This document shows, piece by piece, positions 40,231 to 51,174 of a DNA stretch of 64,000 nucleotides. Numbering within the stretch: position 1 is the stretch's first letter; every line of letters begins with the position of its first letter. The notes beneath the pieces were generated by a model, which had not been told where the DNA came from, did not search any database, and saw nothing but the letters and a program-made list of their open reading frames with translations. This stretch comes from Penium margaritaceum (taxonomy: Eukaryota > Streptophyta > Zygnematophyceae > Desmidiales > Peniaceae): NCBI GenBank assembly GCA_023375785.1, contig SZWC01009474.1, positions 658-64,657 on the forward strand, in the 5' to 3' direction. A program made the position numbers and the translations under genes.

Positions 40231-40269
<39 letters not shown>

Positions 40270-41245
40270 CTCCTCCGTCAGCCCCTTTTGTCGCTGTCCT
40301 TGTCTATGTGGATGGCTTGCTGATAGCATCACCCAGCCAGGAGGCTGTGTGATTGGTGAAGGCGCTCCTCCAATCCACGTACAAGATGAAGGACTTGGGG
40401 CCGGCTCATGTCTTCTTGGGCATGGAGCTGGAGCGAGACCGCTCTCACCGTGTACTTCACGTTCACCATGCTGCCCATGTGCACAGCGTGGAGGAGCGCT
40501 CCGCCCCATTCCTCAAGACAGTACCCACAGCTTCCATGTCCATGAACCCAGCTGGACAGAAGCTGCTGAAGACATTGGACGTGTCGAAGCTGGGGGAGCC
40601 AGTTGACGTGACAGAACACCTCCGTGTGATTGGCTCGCTCATGTACCTGGTGACAACAACAAGGGCAGATGTTGCCTTCGTTGTGGATTTCCTGGCACAG
40701 TTCTCACAGTGTCCGAGATCAGGATATCTGGAGGATTCACTACGCATTGTCAGATACGCTCTGTCTACCGCTTGCACTGGCCTCTGCTATAGGGCACAAC
40801 CATCAGTGGTAATTGATGGATACACAGACAGTGACTAGGCTGATGATGCTGATGCTTGCAGCCGTACTGGATACATATTTCTATCTGGCGATACCGCAGT
40901 GTCTTAGAAGAGTGGAAACAAGGGGTGTGTTGGTTGTAGTTCTAGTGAGGGTGAGTATTTTGCACTTGGGGCGGGCACTTGTGAGATCATTTGGCTTTGT
41001 TGCCTGTTCCAGTAGCTGTTTGTACCCATTCATTGCATCACTCTGTGCTGCAAAAATCAAAGCACCAAGGCTATTTCTGAGTACGATGGCATGCACCACA
41101 CTCGCACTAAACATATCAATGCTGAGCATCATTTTGTGCGCAAGAAAGTGGCTGTAGGTGATATGCAGATCGTCTGGGTCGACAGTCGACAGCAGAGAAT
41201 TCCTTACGAAGGCGCTCAACAGCGACGTCTTCAAGGCTACACTCC
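39420..41245 (+). pseudogene. pol: C6 reverse transcriptase and RNase H
   Basis: RT pieces: MRDELRALDDHAVYEMVDLP (39613), KARLTAKGFSQVPGIDFDKT and VGRYTTARALLSLVPQHEG followed by TAG. The catalytic loop reads YVDGLLIAS (about 40301), the second Asp of YVDD replaced by Gly. Thumb/connection (40353-40838): YKMKDLGPAHVFLGMELERD and RVIGSLMYLVTTTRAD, to IDGYTDSD then TAG. RNase H continues frameshifted to the TKALNSDVFKATLHAIG-type end near 41245. The stretch includes the artefactual duplication around 40125. Confidence 0.8.
39977..40265. other. (CT)n tracts, 4-N gap and duplicated flank
   Basis: 39977-40124 is repeated at 40129-40265 with a 152-bp offset; both copies end in a CT microsatellite and are separated by NNNN (40125-40128). 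The arrangement matches the first gap, so it is most likely an unmerged contig overlap that doubles part of the RT frame. Confidence 0.85.
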
Positions 41246-41374
41246 ATGCTATCGGCTTTTTGTGTTCTTGTGGTGCTCCCGATTGAGTCGTTGCACTTGT
41301 GCGTATCCATGTACAGTCGTACATGTCACACTTTGTGACATTTGTGTGAGTGTGCTGTATGCGTCGGTTATGAG

Positions 41375-41385
41375 TTATGGGGAAG
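41375..41385 (+). promoter_or_regulatory. C6 polypurine tract
   Basis: TTATGGGGAAG directly precedes the 3' LTR. Confidence 0.75.
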
Positions 41386-41907
41386 TGTTGGTTCTGTGTC
41401 TCGTATATGCTGTGACCTTTGGCCTCGTTGCACGCCTCACTTGCCACTGATGCAGGTGACTAGGAGAGAGGAGAAAGTGCTACCGATACGTTCATTGTCA
41501 CTGAGCCATGGTCGTTGGACCTGGAGACACCGGTGTCATTTAAACCCATAGGGAAGTGATATCGATTTACTCCTCCTAACTTGGTCACCCGGTTTTAGAC
41601 TCGTCATTGGGACATTGCGGTGTGTAGTGAGAAAGCAAAACAAAGGAGAAAACAGGATTGGGGGGGAGCCAGGTTTGACACCCGCGTGGTGGAGGTGAGA
41701 CCTCGAGCAAGAGCGAGCTCGCTGCACGCTCGCTCTTGGCTCACTCCCCAACGAGTAATACACCACTGTTGCATGACTGAATCGTGTGACTTAATTGCAT
41801 GAATCCAGACTTGGATGCCTCTCGTCGTCTCCATTTTATGCTCTAAACCTGTGAAGCATCCCTCGCTCTTGCCTCTTCCATTCCCTCACTGTGTTCTCCT
41901 ATGTACT
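41386..41907 (+). repeat. C6 3' LTR
   Basis: About 521 bp, TGTTGGTTCTGTG...CTATGTACT, paired with 34251-34749. The B-box-like motif here is GGTTTGACACCC (41672-41683), followed by a GAGCGAGC...GCTCGCTC hairpin. Confidence 0.9.
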
Positions 41908-41912
41908 GGTAG

Positions 41913-42470
41913 AGCCAGAGGCGGAATTCTACCGAAATATTTTTGACAGTTCCCTTCATTACAACGGCCGTCTTGGCGGTGACATGAAACACGAGTGATG
42001 GCGCCTTAGGCCGCCACAGAACCCTTAGCAGCAGCAGAAGCAGCCAAGCCATTCGCAATGGATGCGGAAACAGCAGCAGCTGCATTGGTAGCTGCATGTG
42101 ACAGAAGCAGCAGCAACCACAACAGCGTTGTCTTAGGCTACCACAGCCGCAGCAGCCATAGCCTCGGCAACAGAAGCAATAGTAGCAGCAACAACAGTAG
42201 TAGCAGCAGCAACAACAACAACAACAGTAGTAGCAGCAATAGCGGCAGCTGCTGTAGTGCCGTTTCTGTAGCAGCCACAGCATTAGCAGCGCCAGTAGCC
42301 ATAGCCTTGGCAACAACAGTAGTAGCAGCAGCATCAGCTACATTAGCGGTGGAGCTGTTGTGAAAGCAGTTACAATAATAGGAGTAGCAACAACAGTAGC
42401 AGCCGCAGAAGCGAATCCTTTACGCGAGTAGCAACAGTAGCAGCAGCGAACCAGCAGCACAAGTAGCATT
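41913..42470. repeat. C5 leader continued: CAG/GCA low-complexity tract
   Basis: The C5 leader resumes after the C6 target duplication. From about 42005 it is rich in GCA/CAG/AAC codons and reads as Ala-, Ser- or Asn-rich in different frames. It could be a degraded ORF0-like region, but the RAPT...VGRAT motif was not found. Confidence 0.6.
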
Positions 42471-42939
42471 TTCAGGTGCAGCAGGTCCGTGAGAGCAGCA
42501 ACAGCTGTGACATCTGGCAGCAGCGCAGCAGGCGAGAAGCTACCTCGTAGCTCCTATGCCTCATGCTCTGTTGGGCTCGTCTATCAACAAATCCGTTGAT
42601 CAACAAGCTCATCCGAGGGGATTCGAGCTTGCTCACCTCCAAGAAAAAAAAAGGGGTAGACCATCCCCTCCTTAGCGTACCAACACCTGTCCTGGGTGAA
42701 CCTGGATGCGCTTTTGACAGGCTAGGTCTCCTGCTATACTGCTGGACCGTTTTATTTTACTTCTTCCTGTTTCATTCTTAGTTTTTTTTTTTCCCTTTCT
42801 CTTTTGCTCCTTAGTCGAGACCCGGGCATCCTGGGTTTGTTTTGGTGCTACAGGTAGACTGGTTCTTGGAGACTGATTTTAGGTCTTACCTTTCTTTGTT
42901 ATGGTCGAGATCCTTGCAGGTGGGAGTCTGACCCTGTGT
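42471..42939. other. C5 stretch where gag is expected
   Basis: No coiled coil, capsid core or zinc knuckle was recognised. It contains an A9 run, a T12-T/C-rich run (42781-42810) and a 72-codon frame at 42563-42781 with a hydrophobic end and no family match. Either gag was deleted or an unrecognised fragment replaced it. Confidence 0.45.
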
Positions 42940-44740
42940 AGTGGGAGACCACCGTCGTCATGACGTCGGTTGTTCCAACACCCACACCGACGTCCCTGGC
43001 AGTGGCGGTACCCCATCCGGGGTGGTGTTGGCTTCCGCCACCATACTATCCCATGGTCTATGGACAGCCTTTTTTCTCCTACACCCCTCTATCGTGGCTC
43101 CAGCCCGCAGCTCCATCCTTCTTTGTGCCACCATCTCGGGTCCTTTCCTGAGCTACCGCATCGTCCAGATACATCTGCTCCGGCATCCCCATTCCCTTGC
43201 CTTCTTTGGCCTCCGGTTATCTCCTCCGGTGTGAGTTTGACTGTCAAGTCTGGGGGTCACCGTTGTTTGTCGGATGGAGCCCTTTAGGGCGCGTCAGATG
43301 GTGGGGCTGCATCGCATGTGGAGTGGGTTGAGCATTGGCAGTCGTTCACCCTTTCCCTTCTCCTTGCTGTGATCTTTGGTCGTACTACATCCTCTCCTGT
43401 CCTAGCTCACAGTATCACACATTGTCATGTGACAGCTCCGTCTCATGTGTGAAGTGGCTTCTGGATCATCGATTCTAGAGCCACTCATCACATGACGTTG
43501 TCGCTTTTATCCCGTTGGAGCCTTTCGGTGACGTATGCTTCATCCGCACTGGCTCTGGCCAGATGTTTCCAGTTCAGGGCATTGGTGTTGTGCATTCTTT
43601 TTGTCCGTTGGATGACATATTCTTGCCTGATTTCCTCTTTGTCCCTACGCGTGAGATCAGCTTGTTGTGTATCATTGCCTTGGATGATCAAGACATGGAC
43701 TTTGCCTCATCTCGTGCTATTCACACTGTGTTGCTGCAGTCGTCTGGCTGTCCTGTTCTTCGTGGTCTGCGTTATGACAAATTGCATCATGTACCCTTGT
43801 TTACACCGTCATCCTTGGCCACTGCAGTACATGTTGCTCCCTTGCTTTCCCCTGCACACACACGTTTACTCAATTGCTGCCTGTGTCATGTGCATACAGC
43901 CGCCATCCATAGCCTCTTGCATCATCAGCCTGTTGTTGGTCTTGACCTTGGCACATTCCTTGTGCCATGCACTGCTGGCTGTCTTGATTGTGTACAAGGA
44001 AAGCTACATCACCCGTCCTTCTCTTTGTCTGACTCCTACATGCTGTACCCCCTTTTCCTTGTCCATGCAAATGTCATGAGCCCGCTCCCTGATGATGTTT
44101 TGGGTGATGTTGGTTGGTACGCCTTGTGTCTTACAAATGATTTCTCTCCCTTTTGTTGGATCTCTGCCCTTCGCCATAAAACTAATGTCGGGTCCATGAT
44201 CGAGTCCTGGCTTGTCCAGGCTGAGCGTGCTTGCTAGTGTGGGCTGATAGCTTCCTGCTCTGATCGTGGTGGAGAGTTCATGGTCCCACAGCCCGCTTCT
44301 TCCAGTCTCAAGGAGTGCACCTGGAGCTCTCTGCTCCATATACACCACAGTATAATGGGGTGTCAGAATGTTGAAACCATACTCTTGTTGACTGTGCTTG
44401 CACCCTTCTTATCAAGTCTGGCCTCCTTCCGCTATTTGCATTTGATGCCATGTCTTACATGAAGTAGGTTTGGAGCTATGTTCTCCACGATCTGCTGCCT
44501 CGTCATGTCACGTCATTTGAATGATGGTCTGGTCATCGCTCATGTCTAGGACAACATCACCAGTGTTTGGCTCCCTGAAGAACAACGAGAGGGCAAGCTA
44601 TTTCCTCGAGGTTGCCTTTGTCCTTTTCTTGGTGTTCTCTCCCAGTCCAAGGCCTGGCACTTTTAGGACCCCGAGCGTGGTCGGGTTGTGGAGTCTCACG
44701 ATGCTCTCTTCTTTGAGAGTACCTTCTCTGGTAACATTGC
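42940..44740 (+). pseudogene. pol: C5 pre-protease linker, protease and integrase
   Basis: The Pro/Tyr-rich linker (WCWLPPPYYPMVYGQPFFSY, about 43020) resembles C1 WGWVPPPSSPPYYGPP. Protease: WIIDSRATHHMT (about 43465), with DSG changed to DSR as in C6. A frameshift leads to a 240-codon frame (43515-44237) with RTGSGQMFPVQGIGVVHSF, LLNCCLCHVHTAAIHSLLHH, CLDCVQGKLHH and VHANVMSPLPDDVLG. The remaining integrase has NGVSEC-stop and AWHF-stop-DPERGR, where TAG replaces Trp. Not functional. Confidence 0.82.
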
Positions 44741-47070
44741 TCATTCTGTTTCTTCGCTTGCGCCCTTCTCTCATCCAGGGAGAGGTGGTGTACATAGAGT
44801 ATCCTTCAATAGTGGCTGCATTTTTCATCCCACTACATCATCACCTGTGTGATCTCCTATTATTTCTACGTTGTCACTGGCATCACCTCTTGTCACATCT
44901 GCATCATCTCCTGTGTCATCTCCTCTCGCGGCTGCATCGTCGCCAAAATCACCTGCGTCTGTGTCGTTGCCTGTGTTCTCTCGTGCTATGCCTGTGTTGA
45001 TGCCTATGTCATCCATTCTTGCATCTGTGTTGACGCTGGTCTCATCTCTTGTCACGTCTGCGTGGCCACTTGTGCCATCTCCAGTAGTGTCGACGCCACC
45101 TACATCATCCCCTACCGCATTTGCGTCATCTCTTATTACGTCATTGTCTGCATCATCGGCTGTGGTTCCATGAGCAATGGACCCAGTCGCACCCTTGTAG
45201 CCCCCCATCTTGTTGCCATTTCTTCACATGCCAGGCGGTCGTCCGAGACCTTTGCGTTCTGTACCTCACTATGCCTTGCCTACTAGTCGTGCAGCATCGA
45301 CTGACAACACTGGGCCCGTGTAGTCAGTCTGTCTAGATCACGCTCGTGTTGCTAACCCCACACAGCCTACTCCTATCTCTGTTCTTGACTCTCTTGGCTT
45401 GGCGGCGACTGTGGTACAGCCTAACACCGTGCTTAGACACTCTCTAATTACTGATGAGTTCCACCGAGCCATTGTAGTAGCTGGGTCAACTCGGCCTCTG
45501 CCACATCCCTCATTTGCCACCGCACTCGTTGCCAGTGGCAGCACAACACGTGTGTCTGAACCGAACACAGTGGAACAAGCATGCTCTGCTGCAGATGGAA
45601 CTCTGAGGGAGCAATCTATGCGTGAGGAACTACAATCAAGGAGCATGGGGTTTTTGTGAAAGTAAAGCTCTTGCGTGGTCATCAGGCCATCTCAGCCAAT
45701 TGGGTGTTTTAAATGCAAGAGAGGCCCAATGGCTCAGTGGAACAGTACAAGGCCCATCGCACGGCCAAGGGATTCTCCTAAGTGCCTGATGTGGACTTGG
45801 ATGCCACCTTTGTCCCTATGGGCAAGTACACCATGGCAAAGGCCATGTTGAGTAAGGTGCCAAAGCATGATTGGGATCTCTACCAGTTGGACGTCAATAC
45901 TGCTTTCTTGCATGGTAATCTTGAGTAACAGATCTATCTCGTCCAGCCTCTAGGGTTCAAGGATGGAACAAATAGAGTCTGGCGTCTCCGAAAGACCTTG
46001 TATGGCTTGAAGCAATCTCCACGTTGATAGAATCGTAAGATTTGTGCTATCTTGGAGTCGGACAGGTATCACCATAGCATAGTGGACCCAAGACCATTCG
46101 TGAGTGTTCCTCTCTACCCTTTATCACTGTCCTGGTCTATGTGGAGGACTTCTTGATTGCTTCTCCCAATCCTCAGGTTGTCCAGGGTTTGAAGGATCTC
46201 CTCCAGTTTGTGTACCGAATGAAGGATCTTGGTTGAGCTTGTGTCTTGTTGGGAATGGAGATTGAGTGTGATCGTTAGCGTCGCACACAACACGTGCATC
46301 AAGCTGGATACATAAGGACTCTAGGGGAGCGTTTTGTTGATCTGTTGGCCACAGTCCCTTCTACATCTACGCCTATGATGCCCGATGGGCAGAGGCTTCT
46401 CACATGTGCAGACCCAGATTGTCTTAAAGAGCCTGTCGACGTCAAGACGTACCTTTGAGCCATTGGCTCCCTGATGTTCTTCGGGACCACAACGCACACA
46501 GATGCTGCCTTTGTTGTGAGATTCTTGTCACAGTTCTGACAACATCGTGTCAGCTCCACTTGGAGGCTGCTTTGTACATGCTGCAGTATGTTGTGTCTAC
46601 CCCACTTCTGGGCATGTGCATTCAAGCACAACCATCAGTTGTTCTTGATGGGTACTCTGACAGTGATTGGGCCCATGATCACGATGTATGTAGCCGGTCC
46701 AGCTACATCTTCCATGTCGGAGGTACAACTGCCTCATGGAAGAGTGGCAAGTAGGAATGCGTAGCACAAAGCTCGACTGAGGCTCAGTATGTCGCAATGG
46801 GGACGAAGGTCTATGAGAACATCTGAATGTGCCACCTCATGCAGCAGCTGCACCAGTGCATCTGCTGCATCACCATCCACTTTGACAATGAGAGAACAGG
46901 CCACATAGTAGAGCATGATGGCATGTGCCACACGCACACAAAGTACATCAACATTGAGCATCATTTTGTGTGTGAGCATATATCACATGGCAATGTCTAT
47001 GTTGTGGGTACTAGCATTCAGACTTCCTCACTAAAGCGCTGTACAGTGGCAAGTTCAAGTTTGCAATGAG
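44741..47070 (+). pseudogene. pol: C5 linker, reverse transcriptase and RNase H
   Basis: The linker has Ser/Pro/Ala/Val repeats (44871-45173). RT pieces are separated by many stops: ERPNGSVEQYKAHRTAKGFS (near 45720), NTAFLHGNLE-stop-QIYLVQPLGF, TLYGLKQSPR and VLVYVEDFLIAS, where the first Asp of YVDD is Glu. RNase H (from about 46650): DGYSDSDWAHDHDVCSRSSY, ASWKSGK followed by TAG, STEAQYVAMGT and HHFVCEHISHGNVYVV. More degraded than any other copy here, in line with C5 being an older layer. Confidence 0.78.
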
Positions 47071-47235
47071 CAATGTTGGACTTCGCATATGTTCCTGCTG
47101 CTACTTGATTTGTACCCCACTCTTGCTGCTTCCTCTGCAGTTCTTGTGTGACCCTGTCTCGTGCCCCTTGCAATGCCCTGTTGTTGCCATCGTTTTGGGA
47201 CCCTTGCTTGCTCGTGGTGACCAATGTCTACGGGT

Positions 47236-47245
47236 CATGGGGGAG
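47236..47245 (+). promoter_or_regulatory. C5 polypurine tract
   Basis: CATGGGGGAG just before the C5 3' LTR. Confidence 0.82.
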
Positions 47246-47575
47246 TGTTGGTGTGTGAGTCACGGTGACTTCTGGAATTGTCTTCATGTCTTACTAGTAT
47301 GCTAGGACACTCGACGGCTACTCTGACAGTGTCAGCTCCAGCCAGCGCGTCCTCACATGCTCTCTAGGGTTTTGTCGGTGACCACTTCCCGGGGTCCATT
47401 TTCTCAGCGGCACTATCCTTATGTGTTCATTACCTAGAACCTTGGAGTTTCTATTTCTGCACCTGATGCTTCTTTTGGTTGGTTGTTTGGAGAATGGAGG
47501 AGCATGTACACCTGATGGGTTCCCACTTGTTATTGTTTTGGAGCTTGCTCCAAAACTTGAACTGTCAGAAAGTGC
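47246..47575 (+). repeat. C5 3' LTR, truncated
   Basis: Matches the reassembled 5' LTR from TGTTGGTGTGTGAGTCACGG to about TTGTTTTGGAGCTTGC (near 47553). Similarity then stops and C7 LTR sequence begins. The exact junction is uncertain by about 20 bp. Confidence 0.8.
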
Positions 47576-48187
47576 CCCTGACATGGACTCCATTTGCCAT
47601 TTTCCTGGTTTGGCCACTAGAGAGTGGTTTGGACTCCTTGGATTTTTCCATGTGGTTTTGAGCTTTGGTTGCTCAATTTGGTAGAGAATTCAGAAGGTTA
47701 GCCCCATCCCAAGTTTGGGTGGTAGGTGGGTGGAATCTGGGTGTCCGTCACTGGTGATGGGATAACTTCACCACCAGTGGTCCGAGTTCGATTTCAATGA
47801 GCTCCAAAGGCATGTGGACCATAAAGGAAGTGATGTGGATGGTCTCCTGGACCAGGGCAAGCCTCATCCCACATTGGAGTGACAGGAAGGGCGCTTCGAC
47901 AGGCCACTGTCGAAGCGCCTCCCGTCACTCCAGTGCGTGGGCATGGTGGGCGGCTCCACCATGGGCTACTTCAACGGTCGTAGCAGGAGCTCTACTGCTC
48001 CGTTTTGGAGCAGTAGAGCCCCTGCTACTCTGGATGCGGTGGAAAGATCAAATCACAGGGTATAAGAATCTTATCTTATCTCACCAAAACAACTAACCAT
48101 TAACGGTCTTGAGCCTCTCTCAGTTTCCGCAACCTTTCTTCTGCGAGAATTCTGCACCTTGGGTGTTGTGGCGACCCAAAGCACACA
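47576..48187 (+). repeat. C7 5' LTR
   Basis: Similar to 60515-61146: GAATTCAGAAGGTTAGCCC, GGGTGGAATCT, GATGGGATAA, CAACGAGCTCC-type, GGGCTACTTCAACGGTCGTA and CACAGGGTATAAG segments in the same order. A perfect inverted repeat GGCGCTTCGACAG...CTGTCGAAGCGCC (about 47888-47923) forms a hairpin. Both ends are approximate. Confidence 0.7.
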
Positions 48188-48217
48188 CCTACCTAGGAAG
48201 TCTCTTTTCACTAAGAG

Positions 48218-49209
48218 TGTTGAATTTTACATAACAGAATCTTTAGGAATCTTCAGAAGTAATCCTCAGATTAATACACAGCGTGATGCTTTTGCTGGAT
48301 TGTGGGCGGTGATCTCTCAGACGAGTATCACCACTCTTGCCTCAGTAATGTCATTGACTGTGCGATTCAAGAGTATGAGCTGAAGGCACAGTTACACGAC
48401 TCATCTCACAAGCTTTCCAACGATACCAAGCTTGTTAAGAATGATCTCGTACAGACAAAGTAATAAGAAATACAAACCTACAGCTATTTAACTTTCTATG
48501 CTAGCAAGCATCAGAAAAATACAAGTGTTACGTAGTCCGGTATCATGTGTCTTCGAGTTCTCGGTCACAGGATCACACTGACCCCGCTCGATGACCTCGA
48601 GTCATCAGCAGACTGAGGTTGGCGGATGCCCAGTGCCCTCGGTGCGATCCACCGACGAGATCGTCCGGATCTGCGGTCACTTCCCATGGCCGTTGATCTT
48701 TCTCGGGTGTTGTCTCGAGAGAAGCCGATGCTCACACTTCTCGATTCGTCAACGGTTCTGATCAGTCTGCTTCCCCTGCAATGATTCCTGATCACCGGAT
48801 TCATCTTTAATGGGACGATGTCTGCCTTGAGCTCCAGTCCCTTGCCACGTCAGCAGACTTGATATCGAGAGGAGCTCACGCTCACACTCTCGCTTAGTCT
48901 GCCAGGCCACACACCACGTTTGCCCAAATCCTACCCGAATGTATGGCGCTTGTTACCAGTGTACTGTCAGCTCTACGGAGCTCCAATAGGACAAGTAGAG
49001 TAGGTAGGGCTGCGGATGGATGGATCAGTGGGACGCCTAAAGAGGCCTGCCAACAGCCATACCATACCCTGCCATGTAGGAAGGAGAGGAGGGTCGAGAG
49101 AGAGAACGAATCTCTCTCTTGGCCCTCTTGCTTCCTTTTTGTTGATGTTGTGCCAAGCCCAGAAAGCTGTTGGATCAAGGAAATCTGACGGCTGTCCCTT
49201 TTTTCAACA
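48218..49209 (-). repeat. C8 3' LTR
   Basis: 992 bp, TGTTGAATTTTACATAAC...CCCTTTTTTCAACA on the plus strand, paired with 54576-55583. Confidence 0.93.
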
Positions 49210-49221
49210 TTCTTCCCCTTG
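49210..49221 (-). promoter_or_regulatory. C8 polypurine tract
   Basis: The minus strand reads CAAGGGGAAGAA directly before the 3' LTR start TGTTGAAAAAAG. Confidence 0.75.
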
Positions 49222-49668
49222 TTGATTCATCACCGGTGAGCTTGGAGCCGGCAATTTGAAAAAGAAGGACCCCCCCCCCCCCCTTCCGTGAGAACAGAGT
49301 TGTGAGGTGGGGGTGAAAGAACGCATGGCAAGGCACGGGAACGCCCGTCAAAACACTCCCCCCCGGGCAAACCGAGCCTCGACGGTGGCGGAAAAAACTC
49401 GGAGAGGGTCCGGGACGACAGCAGTGGAAAGCGAAACAAGACGCAGGGTGTACAGTGGGACGGTGGAACTTTTTGGCCCGGGCGAAACCCCGTCGGCCGG
49501 GGAAAGACCGCACCCAGCAGCACACCCTGCCCGGACTCAGAGGAGTGGCGACTCCCGCTCATCCTGCCCGAATGGTGAGCTGACAGCGGTAGCCCACCCA
49601 ACGGGGTCTGGAGTCAAGAGAAAAGCCAGACAGGTTTTGTGAGGACCAGATTTGCAGTTGCGAGCGGC

Positions 49669-49704
<36 letters not shown>

Positions 49705-49982
49705 ATGGGTCAATGTAGCAAGAATGCAGCACAGGCAGAGCGGTTGAAGTCCCCTCGTCCATCCCAACGCCTCATGTGGGGGGGACGGAGGAGGAGAATG
49801 ACCAGCGATGGCAAGAAGGATAGTGTAGAGGAGATGACACAGAGAAGAAGCGAGCAGAAGCAAGAAAGGCAGGGTTAGCGGTCGTAGGCAACCCGCGTCC
49901 GTGCAAACACCTCATGTGGGGGGTACGGAAATAGGAAGCCACGACGGCTCCACCGACGACCATCTCCGTCCGTCCCAACGCC
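49222..49982 (-). other. C8 3' noncoding stretch with poly-C and short repeats
   Basis: About 760 bp between the end of RNase H and the PPT. Plus-strand poly-C runs lie at about 49269-49283 and 49674-49702. The segment CCCAACGCCTCATGTGGGGG (or close variants) occurs three times, near 49764, 49900 and 49975. Open frames of 100-120 codons here are low complexity without motifs. Confidence 0.65.
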
Positions 49983-51174
49983 TCATATGGGGGGGATGGA
50001 AGAAGAGGGCCTGGAGTGAGTGCGCAGAAGGCTAAGAGCCAAGGAGCTGGGCCGAGGAAGGTCAGGAAGAGGAGAGGAGGCCCATGTGGGCACAGAGATG
50101 AGCATGGCGGTTGGCGGAGAGCGCTTTGGTGAAGATGTCAGCAGTTTGATCAGCAGTGGGGAGGTAGTGCACGACGACCTCGCCTTCAGCAACCGTGTCG
50201 CAGACATAGTGACACTATCGTGCTTGGCACGGTCATGAAGAACTGGATCTTCCGTGAGAGCGATGGCACCCTCGTTTTTCCAGTAGATAGCCGTAGGTTT
50301 GAGATGGTCAAACCCCAGCTCACTTAGTAGCATGCGAAGCCAGACCGCCTCTCGCGTGCATTCACTCTCAGTAATGTACTCAGCTTCGATAGAGGAGAGA
50401 GCGACCACGGACTACATCTTGCTGCGCCAGCTGACATGTCCACCATTGAGTAAGAAGACATACCCAGAGGTAGAGCGACTTGTGGTTTAATCACCAGAGA
50501 GATCAGCGTCACAGAAGCATGGAAGATGTTGTTGCCAGAGGAGTAACGGACGGCGAGAGAATTGAATCCACAAAGATAGCGAATGCTGCATTTGGCGGCC
50601 ACAGTATTAGCAGCGGTAGGACGTTGGCATCCTTAGCTAAGAAGACCAACAGCAAAGGTGAGGTCAACACGGGTAGCCACAGAGGAGTACATCAGGGATC
50701 CCACCATGCGGGGAAAGGATTGAACATCTTCTAAGGAGGCCAGAGATGTGGCTGTCGTGACAGGTTTGGTCAGGTCGTGATCCTTGGAGAGTGGCGTGGA
50801 CTGAGGAGTAGAGGTACCAAGACCAAGTTTGTCGGCCACGCGTTGGGCATATGTGGCTTGAGTGAGTGTTACCTGGCCATGTGTCATGTCATGGGTGACT
50901 TGGATGCTGAGGTATTATTTGAGTGGCCCCATCTCAGTCATTTCAAAACGGCAAGATAGCTGCTGCTTGAGGGTATCCAGGACAGGGAGAGATGAACCAA
51001 ATAGAATGAGGTCGTCCACATAGAGGATGACTCCAAGAAGGTTAGATCCGCCACGAAAGTACACTGAGTGATCCGAGTGAAGACGTTGGAGGCCTTGGAT
51101 TAGGAAGAACTCATGGATCTTCAAGTTCCATTGTCGCGGAGCTTGCTTCAGGCCATACAAGGACTTGTTGAGTT
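49983..51174 (-). pseudogene. pol: C8 reverse transcriptase C-terminal part and RNase H
   Basis: After a frameshift from the upstream frame: SLYGLKQAPRQWNLKIHEFF and VILYVDDLILFGSSL (51160-50915), with the catalytic YVDD intact. Next come VTHDMTHGQVTLTQATYAQR and VGSLMYSSVATRVDLTFAVG (50887-50633), then another frameshift. The RNase H piece VALSSIEAEYITESECTREA (50408) leads to KHDSVT near 50200; the rest is out of frame. At least three frame changes are needed to read through, so it is inactive. Confidence 0.83.

Larger units (their letters stand above)
34251..41907 (+). mobile_element. C6: Ty1/copia element with ORF0, nested in the C5 leader
   Basis: LTRs at 34251-34749 and 41386-41907. 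Target copies GGTAG lie at 34246-34250 and 41908-41912, the same five bases as for C1. Order: LTR, PBS, Ala-coding leader, ORF0, gag, protease, integrase, RT, RNase H, PPT, LTR. Part of the integrase C-terminus and linker is deleted near 39120. A 4-N gap lies in RT. Coding regions are interrupted many times. Confidence 0.9.
28307..47575 (+). mobile_element. C5: Ty1/copia element hosting C4, C6 and C7
   Basis: The 5' LTR is split (28307-28386 and 33653-34096) by C4. PBS 34097-34110. The leader is split at 34250 by C6 and resumes after 41912. Protease to RNase H lie at 42940-47070, PPT at 47236-47245, and the 3' LTR from 47246 is cut near 47555-47575 by C7. No gag was recognised, so gag seems deleted or replaced by 42470-42940. 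C5 is the oldest visible layer of the right-hand cluster, and its coding region is heavily mutated. Confidence 0.85.
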
